A stretch of DNA of 28,706 nucleotides from JBHHZJ01 sp046758005 (GCA_046758005.1 JBHHZJ010000042.1:1-28706), one strand, 5' to 3'. Positions 14,631-22,711 are shown, numbered from the stretch's first letter. Program-made: numbers and translations. Notes: generated by a model from the sequence alone, not told the origin.

Positions 14631-15884
14631 TCAGTGAGCCACGGCCGCCGCGCCGTGCTCGTCGATCAGGTATCCGGTCCTGAAGCGGTCGAGCGAGAAG
14701 GCGGCGTTCAGGTCGTGCGGCCGGTCGTTTGCGATGGTGTGCGCGAAGACCCAGCCGGAACCGGGCGTGGACTTGAACCCGCCGGTGCCCCAGCCGCAGT
14801 TGATGTACAGGCCTTCGACCGGCGTCTTGGAGATGATCGGGCTGGCGTCCGGGCAGACGTCCACGATTCCGCCCCACTGGCGCAGCATGCGCATGCGCCG
14901 GAACAAGGGGAACAACTCGCAGATCGCCGCCAGCGTCTCCTCGGTCACGCAAAGGCTGCCGCGCTGGCCGTATCCGACGTACTTGTCCGCTCCGGCTCCG
15001 ATCACCAGCTCGCCCTTGTCCGACTGGCTGATGTAGGCGTGCACGGCGCCCGACATGACCACGGTGTGCAGCACCGGCTTGACCGGCTCGGAGACGAGCG
15101 CCTGCAACGGCAGGCTGGTGATGGGCAGGCGGAAGCCGGCGAGGCTCGCCATGACGCTGGAGTGCCCGGCGACCGCGATGCCGACCTTCTTGGCCTCGAT
15201 GGTGCCCTTGCCGGTCTCCACCCCCTGGATGCGGCCGTTGCCGATGCGGAATCCGGTCAGCGGGCATTCCTGGATGATGTCGACCCCGCGCGCGTCGGCG
15301 GCGCGGGCGTAGGCCCAGGCCATCGCGTCGTGCCGGGCGTTGCCGCCGCGCCGCTGCAGGGACGCGCCCAGCACCGGGTAGCGCCCGCCCGCGCGCAGGT
15401 CGATGATCGGGACCACCGCCTTGATCTGCTCCGGGGTCAGCAACTCGGAATCGATGCCGTTCAGGCGGTTGGCGTTGATCCGCCGCGACAGCTCGCGCAG
15501 GTCGTGCTGGTTGTGCGCCAGGTTGAGCACGCCGCGCTGGCTGAACATGACGTTGAAGTTGAGCTCCCGGGACAGCCCCTCCCACAGCTTGAGCGCGAAC
15601 TCGTAGAGCGCCGCGCTTTCGTCCCACAGGTAGTTGGAGCGTACGACGGTCGTGTTGCGCCCGGTGTTGCCGCCGCCCAGCCAGCCGCGCTCGATCACCG
15701 CGACGTTGGTGATGTCGTGCTCCTTGGCCAGGTAGTAGGCGGTCGCCAGGCCGTGCCCGCCGCCGCCGACGATGACCACGTCGTAGGACGGCTTCGGCTG
15801 CGGGCTGCGCCAGGCCTCGGGCCAGTCCTCGTGGTAACTGAGCGCGTTACGGATCAGGCTGAAGATCGAGTAGCGCGGCGTCAT
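14631..15884 (-). CDS. soxB: Sarcosine oxidase subunit beta (FAD/FMN flavoprotein)
   Basis: This 417-residue DAO-type flavoprotein matches the usual family length. The FAD-binding GxGxxG is VIVGGGGHGLATAYYLA (G40, G42, G45), followed by ERGWLGGGNTGRNTTVVRSN. H185 in ARHDAMAWAYARAA is the likely covalent FMN-attachment histidine by analogy with characterised heterotetrameric enzymes. The C-terminal INCGWGTGGFKSTPGSGWVFA closes the flavin site. It oxidises sarcosine and reduces O2 to H2O2. The start at 15884 gives the standard MTPRYSIFSLIRNAL N-terminus; longer frames upstream are not family-like. It is the first gene of soxBDAG, divergent from the AraC-type regulator. Confidence 0.96.
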   Translation of the reverse strand: MTPRYSIFSLIRNALSYHEDWPEAWRSPQPKPSYDVVIVGGGGHGLATAYYLAKEHDITNVAVIERGWLGGGNTGRNTTVVRSNYLWDESAALYEFALKLWEGLSRELNFNVMFSQRGVLNLAHNQHDLRELSRRINANRLNGIDSELLTPEQIKAVVPIIDLRAGGRYPVLGASLQRRGGNARHDAMAWAYARAADARGVDIIQECPLTGFRIGNGRIQGVETGKGTIEAKKVGIAVAGHSSVMASLAGFRLPITSLPLQALVSEPVKPVLHTVVMSGAVHAYISQSDKGELVIGAGADKYVGYGQRGSLCVTEETLAAICELFPLFRRMRMLRQWGGIVDVCPDASPIISKTPVEGLYINCGWGTGGFKSTPGSGWVFAHTIANDRPHDLNAAFSLDRFRTGYLIDEHGAAAVAH

Positions 15885-16113
15885 GTCCGGCAGGGTCCCC
15901 CCGTCGGCGAGCCTATAGCCAACGTTCGATTTTTCAAGGCGAAAGGCGCCATCGGCGCCTCCTCCGGGGCCGGCTCGCGGGCCACAAGGGACTGGACCGC
16001 CGGACCGGCGGCTTGCGAGTCCACGGCACGAATTTTTCCGTTCGCGACATGGCGCCTTTTGTGCCAGACTGCCACGTGAATAGAACAAAAGGTTAACACG
16101 AGGCGGGCCCGGC
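15885..16113. promoter_or_regulatory. Divergent soxB / AraC-type regulator control region
   Basis: This 229-bp region must drive both soxB and the regulator. A TATAGG-like -10 for soxB lies at 15912-15917 (minus strand), without a convincing -35. Inverted repeats are aggcgcc-atc-ggcgcct (15944-15960) and ccgccgg-a-ccggcgg (15997-16011). The 11-mer atggcgccttt occurs at 16049-16059 and, inverted, at 15942-15952. TGCCA occurs twice at 8-bp spacing (16062-16066, 16070-16074). Divergent AraC-family activators usually bind such regions, but the actual operator cannot be assigned by eye. Confidence 0.55.
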
Positions 16114-17124
16114 GTGTTCGGCAACCTTCCCCGAGAGCTTCCGCAACGGATCGGGCTGGTCCTCATTCCGAACTTCTCGATGATCGCCTTCACCGGGGCG
16201 GTCGAGGCCTTGCGGCTGGCCGACCGCACGAGCGGGCGGCGCCTCTACGAGTGGCACCTGTTCTCGGTGGACGGGCGGCCGGTGCGGGCCTCCAACGGCA
16301 TCGAGCTCTATCCCGAGGGCGACCTGGATAAGGCCGGCAACCTGGACACCGTGATCGTGTGCAGCGGCGTGGAGGTCCGGCGCTTCGAGAGCAAGGCGGC
16401 CCTATCCTGGCTGCGCCGGTTGGCGCGCAAGGGCGCCGACATCGGCGCGCTGTGCACGGGCAGCCACATCCTCGCCCGCGCCGGCTTGCTCGACGGCTAC
16501 CGCTGCACCATCCATTGGGAGAACCTGGCCGGCTTCGTCGAGGAGTTCCCGGACATAGAGGTCACCAACGAGCTGTTCGAGATCGACCGCAACCGGTTTA
16601 CCTGTTCCGGCGGCACGGCGGCGATCGACCTGATGCTCAACCTGATCGCCCGCCAGCACGGGCACGAATTGGCGGCCGGGGTGGCCGACCAGTTCATGCA
16701 CGAGCGCATCCGCGACCAGCACGACCACCAGCGCATGTCGTTGCCCGCCCGGCTGGGGGTGCGGCATCCCAAGCTGCTCGCGGTCATCGAGTCGATGGAG
16801 AATAACCTGGAGGAGCCGCTCACCCGCACCGAGCTGGCGCGCAGCGCCGGGCTGTCGACCCGCCAGCTCGAGCGGCTGTTCCGCAAGTACCTGAACCGCT
16901 CGCCGGCGCGCTACTACCTGGAGCTGCGCCTGGACCGGGCGCGCCTGCTCTTGCTGCAGACCAACATGTCGATCATCGACGTGGCGCTGGCGTGCGGCTT
17001 CGTCTCGGCCTCGCACTTCTCCAAGTGCTACCGCGACTTTTTCGGGCGCACGCCGCGCAAGGAGCGCGGCCTGCCGGCCGAGCTCGACGCGCTGGGAACA
17101 AGCCTCGCCGCGGCGGGGGAGTAG
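16114..17124 (+). CDS. GlxA/GbdR-type AraC family transcriptional regulator
   Basis: This 336-residue protein has an N-terminal DJ-1/PfpI (GATase1-like) sensor domain at about 12-185, with a cysteine in the nucleophile elbow (IGALCTGSHILARAG, C114), and a C-terminal AraC/XylS domain. The two helix-turn-helix segments are at about 238-258 (RTELARSAGLSTRQLERLF) and 287-307 (IIDVALACGFVSASHFSK). This architecture is shared by GbdR, CdhR, SouR and ArgR-type activators of glycine betaine, carnitine, sarcosine and arginine catabolism. Its position divergent from soxBDAG supports a methylated-glycine effector, but the specific ligand is not visible. The start is a GTG at 16114 behind GAGGCGG. Confidence 0.9.
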   Translation: MFGNLPRELPQRIGLVLIPNFSMIAFTGAVEALRLADRTSGRRLYEWHLFSVDGRPVRASNGIELYPEGDLDKAGNLDTVIVCSGVEVRRFESKAALSWLRRLARKGADIGALCTGSHILARAGLLDGYRCTIHWENLAGFVEEFPDIEVTNELFEIDRNRFTCSGGTAAIDLMLNLIARQHGHELAAGVADQFMHERIRDQHDHQRMSLPARLGVRHPKLLAVIESMENNLEEPLTRTELARSAGLSTRQLERLFRKYLNRSPARYYLELRLDRARLLLLQTNMSIIDVALACGFVSASHFSKCYRDFFGRTPRKERGLPAELDALGTSLAAAGE

Positions 17125-17196
17125 CCCACCCGCGGCAACGGCGGGGACGCGGCAGTCCGGCACCGGCCCGCGCCACGGGTCCGCCCGCCCAAGCGC

Positions 17197-17361
17197 CTAG
17201 CCGCCGCGCCCGAGCGCCTCGCGCATCTCGTCGCGGTACTCGGGGTCCCAGACCAGGCGGTCGAGGTCGAGCTCCGGTTCCGCCTGCGCGGCGGGCTGCC
17301 ACCCGCTGTTCAGAATCGGGCTCACGGCCGTCTGGCCCGCCGTCTCGCATTGTCCGCTCAT
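17197..17361 (-). CDS. Small hypothetical protein (54 residues)
   Basis: An ATG at 17361 behind CGAGGG (6-nt spacing) opens a 54-codon frame. Its acidic C-terminal half contains ELDLDRLVWDPEYRDEMREA. No signal peptide, membrane segment or Cys cluster of note is present. The WDPEYR segment gives it the look of a real, conserved short protein, but I do not recognise a characterised family. It is divergent from the MFS gene and converges with the AraC-type regulator. Frames extending to 17577 upstream lack a better start. It could still be chance coding in GC-rich DNA. Confidence 0.45.
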   Translation of the reverse strand: MSGQCETAGQTAVSPILNSGWQPAAQAEPELDLDRLVWDPEYRDEMREALGRGG

Positions 17362-17575
17362 GTCGGCCCTCGCTTGCACGTTGGCCCCTGCACCCCGGTC
17401 GCCGAGAGAACATGCGCGCCGAGTGGGGCGCGCAAAGGGCGGCAAATCGGCGCTCGTGCGGCCGGATTGGGGCGATATTCGGGCAAGCCCCTGCATGCCA
17501 GCCATGCTCCGGGGCGCCTTGCCCGCCTGCGGGGCCCCGTGTAGAGAGAACGGGGAGGAAAACGAGGGCCCAGCC

Positions 17576-18778
17576 ATGTCCGAGCGCTCGGCGCGCCTGC
17601 CGCTCGTCTTTTCGTGCCTGGGGCACGCCTACATGCACCTGTTCACGGCCTTTTACTTCGTCATCGTGCTGGCGTTGGAGGAGGCCTGGACCCTGCCGTA
17701 CCACGAGCTGATCAAGCTGTGGACCCTGGGCTCGCTGCTGGTCGGGCTCGGCGCGCTGCCGGCCGGCTGGCTCGGCGACCGCTGGAGCGCCTCGGGCATG
17801 ATGGTCGTCTTCTTCGTCGGCCTGGGCGTCTCGGGTATCCTGTGCGGCCTCGTGGACGGGGCGGTCGCGCTGTTCCTGGGTCTCACCGCGATCGGGCTGT
17901 TCAGCTCGATCTACCACCCGGTGGGGATCGCCTGGCTGGTGCGCAACGCCAGGGCGCGGGGCAAGGCGCTCGGGGTCAACGGCATCTTCGGCGGCATCGG
18001 GATCGCCGGCGCCGGCATCACGGCCGGCGCGCTCATCGACCTGTTCGGCTGGCGCGCCGCGTTCATCGTGCCGGGCATGGTCTCCGTGCTCACCGGCCTG
18101 GCGTTGTTCGCCTGCCTGCGCCTCGGCCTCGTCGTCGAGGGCGAGGCTGCGGTCCACAAGGAGGCGCCGCCCAGCCGGAGCGCGATGCTGCGCGTGTTCC
18201 TGATCCTTCTGCTGACCATGCTGATCATGGGGATCGTCTTCCAGGCGACCCAGGCGGCCATGCCGAAGGTCTTCGACCTGCGCCTGCGCGACATCGCTGG
18301 CGAGGGCGCCTTCGGCATCGGCGTGATCGTCGCGGCGGTCTACGCCACGGGCAGCGTGATGCAGGTCGTCGGCGGCCACATGGCCGACAAGTACCCGCTC
18401 AAGCCGGTCTACATCGGCGCGTTCCTGTTCCAGGTTCCGGTCCTGGCGCTCGTCGCCGGGCTCGGCGGGCTGCCGCTCATCGCGGTCGCGATGCTGACCG
18501 TGCTGCTCGGCACGGCCGCGCTGCCGGCGGAGAACATGCTGCTCGCCCGCTACACCCCGCAGAGGCACCACGGCCTGGCCTACGGGATCAAGTTCGTGCT
18601 CGCCTTCGGCACCGCGCCCCTGTCGCTCATGATGGTCTCGGCCGTTCAGGAGCGCACGGGCGAGTTCGTGTGGCTGTTCGTGCTGCTCGCCGGGATGGCG
18701 CTCGTCGCGACGGTGGCCGCGGCCATGCTGCCGGGCGAGGGACGCCGCGCCCCGCGCGCGGCGGTGGCCGCGGAGTAG
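17576..18778 (+). CDS. MFS transporter
   Basis: This 400-residue protein has about 12 hydrophobic segments in two halves. Loop 2-3 motif A-like sequences occur in both halves (AGWLGDRWSASGMM; GGHMADKYPLKP). The first helix (FSCLGHAYMHLFTAFYFVIV) and the ALPAENMLLARYTP segment recall the fosmidomycin-resistance-like branch of MFS, but the substrate is not predictable. Its place next to the sarcosine oxidase region suggests, without proving, uptake or export of a methylated amine or related metabolite. The ATG at 17576 is chosen because the preceding 72 codons of open frame are not membrane-like and GAGGG lies upstream. The VOC gene follows after 10 nt, so they are probably co-transcribed. Confidence 0.88.
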   Translation: MSERSARLPLVFSCLGHAYMHLFTAFYFVIVLALEEAWTLPYHELIKLWTLGSLLVGLGALPAGWLGDRWSASGMMVVFFVGLGVSGILCGLVDGAVALFLGLTAIGLFSSIYHPVGIAWLVRNARARGKALGVNGIFGGIGIAGAGITAGALIDLFGWRAAFIVPGMVSVLTGLALFACLRLGLVVEGEAAVHKEAPPSRSAMLRVFLILLLTMLIMGIVFQATQAAMPKVFDLRLRDIAGEGAFGIGVIVAAVYATGSVMQVVGGHMADKYPLKPVYIGAFLFQVPVLALVAGLGGLPLIAVAMLTVLLGTAALPAENMLLARYTPQRHHGLAYGIKFVLAFGTAPLSLMMVSAVQERTGEFVWLFVLLAGMALVATVAAAMLPGEGRRAPRAAVAAE

Positions 18779-18788
18779 GGGCGGGTCC

Positions 18789-19190
18789 ATGGCGGCCGGC
18801 GGGATCGTGCTCGACCGGCTGGACCACCTCGTGCTCACGGTCCGCGACGTGGAGGCGACCTGCCGGTTCTACCAGACCGCGCTCGGCATGCACCGCGAGA
18901 GCTTCGGCGAAGGGCGCGTGGCGCTGCACTTCGGGCGCCAGAAGATCAACCTGCATCTCCATCCCAGCCCGATCGAGCCCAGGGCCGCGGACCCGCGGCC
19001 GGGCACGGCGGATCTGTGCTTCATCGCGGATACGCCGCTGGCCGACGTGATCGCGCACCTGAAGGCCTGCGATGTCGAGATCATTGCCGGGCCCATCGCG
19101 CGCACCGGCGCGCAAGGCTCGATGACCTCGGTCTATTTCCGCGACCCGGACGGGAATCTCATCGAGGTGGCGAACTACGGGGACGGCTGA
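18789..19190 (+). CDS. VOC family protein (glyoxalase/dioxygenase fold)
   Basis: This 133-residue single-chain VOC protein has two beta-alpha-beta-beta-beta modules. The first-strand ligand is H13 (LDHLVLTVRD) and the last-strand ligand is E126 (VYFRDPDGNLIEVANYG). The usual middle His is replaced (TADLCFIA has D75), so metal binding or catalysis may differ from glyoxalase I. Similar short proteins are annotated as dioxygenase-like or virulence-type VOC proteins without a known substrate. It starts 10 nt after the MFS transporter, with GGGGCGGG as ribosome-binding site. Its stop abuts the opposing metY stop with no base between them. Confidence 0.9.
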   Translation: MAAGGIVLDRLDHLVLTVRDVEATCRFYQTALGMHRESFGEGRVALHFGRQKINLHLHPSPIEPRAADPRPGTADLCFIADTPLADVIAHLKACDVEIIAGPIARTGAQGSMTSVYFRDPDGNLIEVANYGDG

Positions 19191-20528
19191 CTACTCCGCC
19201 GCCCTCTTGGTCGCCGCGGCGGCGCTCTTCAGCGCCTGGTCGAGGTCGGCGATGATGTCCTCGACCGTCTCCAGGCCGATCGAGAGGCGGATCACGTCCG
19301 GGCCGGCGCCGGCGGCCTCGCGCTGCTCGTCGGTAAGCTGCCGGTGCGTGGTCGAGGCCGGGTGCAGGATCAGCGAGCGGGCGTCCCCGAGGTTGGCCAG
19401 GTGCGAGAACAGGTCGCAGGTCTCGACCACGCGCACGCCCATCTCGTAGCCGCCCTTGACCCCGAAGGTGAACACCGAGCCCGCGCCCTTGGGCAGGTAC
19501 TTCTTGGCGAGGTCGTAATAGGGGCTGGATTCGAGGCCCGCGTAGGACACCCAGGCCACGAGGTCGTGGCCCTCGAGGAAGCGGGCCACGTGAAGCGCGT
19601 TGGCGCAGTGCCGCTCCATGCGCAGGGCCAGGGTCTCGATGCCGAGCAGGGTCTGGAACGCGTTCATCGGCGCCATCGTGGCGCCGAGGTCGCGCAGGCT
19701 CACCGCATGGGCGTGGGTGGTGAAGGCCATGTCGCCGAAGGTCTCGGTGAAGCGCAGGCCGTGGTACGCCGGTTCCGGCCCGGTCAGGCCCGCGAACTTG
19801 TCGTTCTGCGTCCAGTCGAAGGTGCCGCTGTCCACGACGCACCCGCCCACCGTGGTGCCGTTGCCGGACAGGAACTTGGTGGTCGAGTGGACGATGAGAT
19901 CGGCGCCCCAGTCGAAGGCCCGGCACAGGTAGGGCGTAGCCAGGGTGTTGTCGACGATGAGCGGGATGCCCGCCTCGCGCGCGATCGCGGCCAGCGCCTC
20001 CAGATCGGTCACCACGCCGCCGGGATTGGCCAGGCTCTCGACGAAGATCGCCTTGCACTTGGGGGTGAGCGCGCGGCGCACGTTTTCGGGCTCGTCCACG
20101 TCGACGAAGCGGCAGTGCCAGTCGAACTTCTTGAACGTCTTGCCGAACTGCGTGATCGAGCCGCCGTAGAGCCGGTTCGAGGAGATGAACTCGTCGCCCG
20201 GCTCCATGAAGGCGAAGAAGGTGAGCACCTGCGCCGCGTGGCCCGAGGCGCAGCAGGTCGCGCCCCGGCCGCCCTCGAGGCTGGCGATGCGCTCCTCCAG
20301 CGCGGCCACCGTCGGGTTGGTCAGGCGCGAGTAGATGAAGCCGAAGGTCTGCAGGTTGAACAGCGAGGCCGCGTGGTCGGTGTCGTAGAACACGTAGGAG
20401 GTGTTCTGATAGATCGGCGTCTGGCGCGCCCCGGTGATCGGCTCCGGCGGGGTGCCGGCGTGGATCATGCGCGTCTCGAAGCCGTAGCGCTCCTTGCCCG
20501 GCTTGGCGTCCTTGCCGTGCTTGCTCAT
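19191..20528 (-). CDS. metY: O-acetylhomoserine sulfhydrylase / aminocarboxypropyltransferase (Cys/Met metabolism PLP enzyme)
   Basis: This 445-residue fold-type I PLP enzyme of the Cys/Met gamma family is of MetY length rather than the roughly 390 residues of MetB/MetC. It begins GFETRMIHAGTPPEPITGARQTPIYQ-like and has the cofactor lysine K218 in the HSTTKFLSG motif, VDNTLATPYLCRAFDWGAD before it, and the ALRMERHCANA and IRLSIGLETVEDIIADL signatures. It makes homocysteine from O-acetylhomoserine and sulfide, or the equivalent cysteine reaction. The ATG at 20528 overlaps the stop of the CoA-binding gene as ATGA, a strong sign of translational coupling. No terminator separates it from the opposing VOC gene. 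Confidence 0.95.
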   Translation of the reverse strand: MSKHGKDAKPGKERYGFETRMIHAGTPPEPITGARQTPIYQNTSYVFYDTDHAASLFNLQTFGFIYSRLTNPTVAALEERIASLEGGRGATCCASGHAAQVLTFFAFMEPGDEFISSNRLYGGSITQFGKTFKKFDWHCRFVDVDEPENVRRALTPKCKAIFVESLANPGGVVTDLEALAAIAREAGIPLIVDNTLATPYLCRAFDWGADLIVHSTTKFLSGNGTTVGGCVVDSGTFDWTQNDKFAGLTGPEPAYHGLRFTETFGDMAFTTHAHAVSLRDLGATMAPMNAFQTLLGIETLALRMERHCANALHVARFLEGHDLVAWVSYAGLESSPYYDLAKKYLPKGAGSVFTFGVKGGYEMGVRVVETCDLFSHLANLGDARSLILHPASTTHRQLTDEQREAAGAGPDVIRLSIGLETVEDIIADLDQALKSAAAATKRAAE

Positions 20529-21028
20529 GCGATGCGCGTCCTTCGCCGCTTGCTGGAGATGATGCGCGAGTTGAAGCCGCCCCAGGACAGCTCGGCGTGC
20601 AGGCGGCCGTACTCGATCTTCGGACAGCGGTCCATCACGACCTCGATCCCGGCGGCCCTTGCCCGCGCGGCCGCCGCGTCGTCGCGCACGCCGAGCTGCA
20701 TCCAGACCACCTCGATGCCCTTGTCGTCCTTGAGCCTGATGGCCTCGTCCACGATCCGGCCGGCCTCCTCGGAGCCGCGGAAGACGTCGACCATGTCGAT
20801 GCGCTCCGGCACCTCGGCCAGCGAGGCGTAGCAGGACTCGCCCAGGATCTCCTGCCCGGCCGCGCGCGGGTTGACCGGGATCACGCGGTAGCCCTTCACC
20901 TGCAGGTACTTCATGGCGAAGTAGCTGGGCCGGTTCCAATAGGGGCTGGCGCCGACCATCGCGATCGTGCGCACCCGCGCCAGGATGCCGCGCAGCAGGT
21001 CGTCGCCGTAGGTCAGGTCGTCCGCCAT
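20525..21028 (-). CDS. CoA-binding domain protein (YccU-like)
   Basis: This 167-residue single Rossmann-fold protein resembles the CoA-binding domain of succinyl-CoA synthetase alpha. The nucleotide loop is TIAMVGASPYWNRPSYFAMK (residues 21-40), followed by GYRVIPVNPRAAGQEILGE, VDVFRGSEEAGRIVDEAI, VVWMQLGV and VMDRCPKIEYGRL. Such stand-alone domains are common and bind CoA, but their cellular role is unclear. It is the first gene of a two-gene operon with metY (4-nt ATGA overlap), a pairing that hints at a link to sulfur amino acid metabolism. Confidence 0.9.
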   Translation of the reverse strand: MADDLTYGDDLLRGILARVRTIAMVGASPYWNRPSYFAMKYLQVKGYRVIPVNPRAAGQEILGESCYASLAEVPERIDMVDVFRGSEEAGRIVDEAIRLKDDKGIEVVWMQLGVRDDAAAARARAAGIEVVMDRCPKIEYGRLHAELSWGGFNSRIISSKRRRTRIA

Positions 21029-21498
21029 GAGCCGTTCACTTCCGCGCCCGCCGACCCCGCAACATCCCGCAGAAGGGCGCGCGGGAAAAGGCCCTTTTGC
21101 GCCTCCCTTTTTGCGCCTCGGGCGGGGTCATCGCAGCCCGGTTAAGCGCACCGTTAGGTTAACCCGATGGCAAGCACGCCGGTTGGATAATGGCGGCGTC
21201 GCAGGTATTGCGACAGGCCCCGCGCGAATGGAACCCCCCGTCCATTGGCCGTTCTAACGGCCCTCCTCCCGCGAGCGCGCGGGGCCACCTGCCTTGCAGA
21301 GGCGGAAACGACGCGCGCGATGCGGAAGGCGGGGCGCAAAACCCGCCCGCGCCCCCTCTCTCGACCGCAGATCGAGAGAAAACCACATTGAAATCAATTA
21401 GAAATACACGTTATATGAGAATTCAATATAATTCACTAATATAAGGATATAATATCGCTGTTAGAACGTTCCCGAACGGCCTCGCCTCCGGGTTCACG
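21029..21498. other. 470-bp intergenic region with an AT-rich island
   Basis: No gene is recognised. The left part is GC-rich with no known motif. From about 21377 to 21460 the sequence turns sharply AT-rich, with many TATAT/AATATA words, in a window that is otherwise very GC-rich. It may contain the promoter of the CoA-binding/metY operon (reading left). A plus-strand TTGAAA-N17 pairing also exists but has no gene close downstream. Confidence 0.5.
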
Positions 21499-22317
21499 TC
21501 ATTTGTGAAGCCAAGCCGGCTTGCGCTTGCCGATAAAGGCGTCGATGCCTTCGCCGGCGTCGTGGAACATCATGTTGCGGGCCATCTCCTCGCTGGCGTA
21601 GTCGTAGGCGTCGATCAGGCTCATCTCGATCTGCTTGTAGAACACGCGCTTGCCGGCGGCCACGGCCGCCTGCGACTTGCCGAGGATCGATTGGGCGTAC
21701 TCGCCGATTGCGTCGTCGAGGTCGTCCGGCGCCACGACCCGGTTGACGAGGCCGATCTCGCATGCCTTCTGGGGCGACACGATGTCGCCGGTGAACAACA
21801 GATCGAAAGCGTGCTTGCGGGCGACGTTGCGCGCGAGCGCCACGCCCGGCGTCATGCAGAACAGGCCGACGTTGATCCCCGAGGTGCCGAAGCCGGCCTC
21901 GCTCGAGGCGACCGCCAGGTCGCAGTTCGCCACCAATTGGCAGCCGGCGGCCGTGGCGATGCCGTGAACCCGCGCGACGACCGGCTGGGGCAGCCGGGTC
22001 ATCGTGACCATCATCCGGCTGCACTTCTTGAACAGGGCCTCGTAGTAGGCCTGGGTCGGCTTGCTGCGCATCTCCTTGAGGTCGTGGCCCGCCGAGAAGG
22101 CCTTGCCGCGCGCGGCCAACACCACCAGCCGGACCGAGCGGTCGGCCGCGATCGCGTCGAAGGCGGCCTGCAGTTCGTCGAGCAGGGCATCGGACAGGGC
22201 GTTGTACTGCTTGGGCCTGTTCAACGTCAGGGTGCAGACGCCGCCCGCGTCCTCGCGCAGCAACACGGGCTCGTTGGTCCCGGCGGACGCCTCGACGGGC
22301 TTGATGCGTGCGCTCAT
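21499..22317 (-). CDS. Enoyl-CoA hydratase/isomerase family protein
   Basis: This 272-residue crotonase-fold protein has the oxyanion-hole segments FSAGHDLKEM (A76-G77) and HGIATAAGCQLVANCDLAVA. Both catalytic glutamates of classical enoyl-CoA hydratase appear to be missing: the positions correspond to Q127 (GCQLV) and about G147 (TSGINVG). The long FGTSGINVGLFCMTPGVALAR segment matches the ECHDC3-like subgroup, whose reaction is uncertain. The start at 22317 gives MSARIKPVEAS. It is monocistronic on the minus strand and divergent from the thioesterase remnant. Acyl-CoA binding is likely, but hydratase activity is doubtful. Confidence 0.88.
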   Translation of the reverse strand: MSARIKPVEASAGTNEPVLLREDAGGVCTLTLNRPKQYNALSDALLDELQAAFDAIAADRSVRLVVLAARGKAFSAGHDLKEMRSKPTQAYYEALFKKCSRMMVTMTRLPQPVVARVHGIATAAGCQLVANCDLAVASSEAGFGTSGINVGLFCMTPGVALARNVARKHAFDLLFTGDIVSPQKACEIGLVNRVVAPDDLDDAIGEYAQSILGKSQAAVAAGKRVFYKQIEMSLIDAYDYASEEMARNMMFHDAGEGIDAFIGKRKPAWLHK

Positions 22318-22486
22318 GGGTACGGTTTCCGCCTCGTTCCGCCTCGCTCAGCCGAAATTCTGGCCCGAGGCCGGGGCGAGTTCAAGCGTCTTGGCCGTGG
22401 CGCGGCCCGATCGTCGGCATTTCGCCCCTTCGCGGAAGCCGGTTCAAGCGGTATGACTGGGGCGCGCATCCGAACGGGAGGGGCTC

Positions 22487-22711
22487 CTGGCGCGCATTTC
22501 CATCGAGGAGATCGACGAGCTGTGCGCGGCCGCCCTGCCGTGGGTCGGGATGCTCGGTTTCACGGTCGAGGAGATCGGCGAGGGAACCTGCCGCGTGCGC
22601 ATGCCGCAGAAGGACGGGTTCCTGCGCCCCGGCGGCACGGCGCGTGAGCACACGAAAAGGTCCATAGGCGCGCGGGACTTGTCGGACGGTAAGAAAATAC
22701 CGTATACGTAA
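22487..22711 (+). pseudogene. Truncated PaaI-type (hotdog) thioesterase, N-terminal part only
   Basis: The frame encodes ISIEEIDELCAAALPWVGML, then GFTVEEIGEGTCRVRMPQK and DGFLRPGGT, which match the first third of PaaI-family hotdog thioesterases. Similarity stops near 22636. Where the family continues with the central helix, the frame runs into unrelated residues and a TAA at 22709-22711. The conserved start region has a GGGAGGGG ribosome-binding site, but the first codon after it is CTG (22487); no ATG, GTG or TTG is suitably placed. Missing two thirds of the fold, it cannot be a working thioesterase. It lies directly upstream of the rplM promoter. Confidence 0.65.

Noticed and set aside
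11297..14683. Very long open frame antisense to soxA (and similar frames antisense to spoVR, yeaH, prkA, metY and phaC)
   Set aside because: High GC depletes stop codons opposite real genes. These products are Arg/Ala/Val/Leu-rich with no recognisable domain, while the sense frames match known families along their full length.
21154..21386. Short minus-strand frames in the metY/enoyl-CoA hydratase intergenic region
   Set aside because: They are composition-driven frames with no family resemblance or good start signals.
21464..21477. LexA-like box (GTTC half-sites)
   Set aside because: The half-sites are separated by 6 nt, whereas the alphaproteobacterial box needs 7, and no SOS gene is adjacent.
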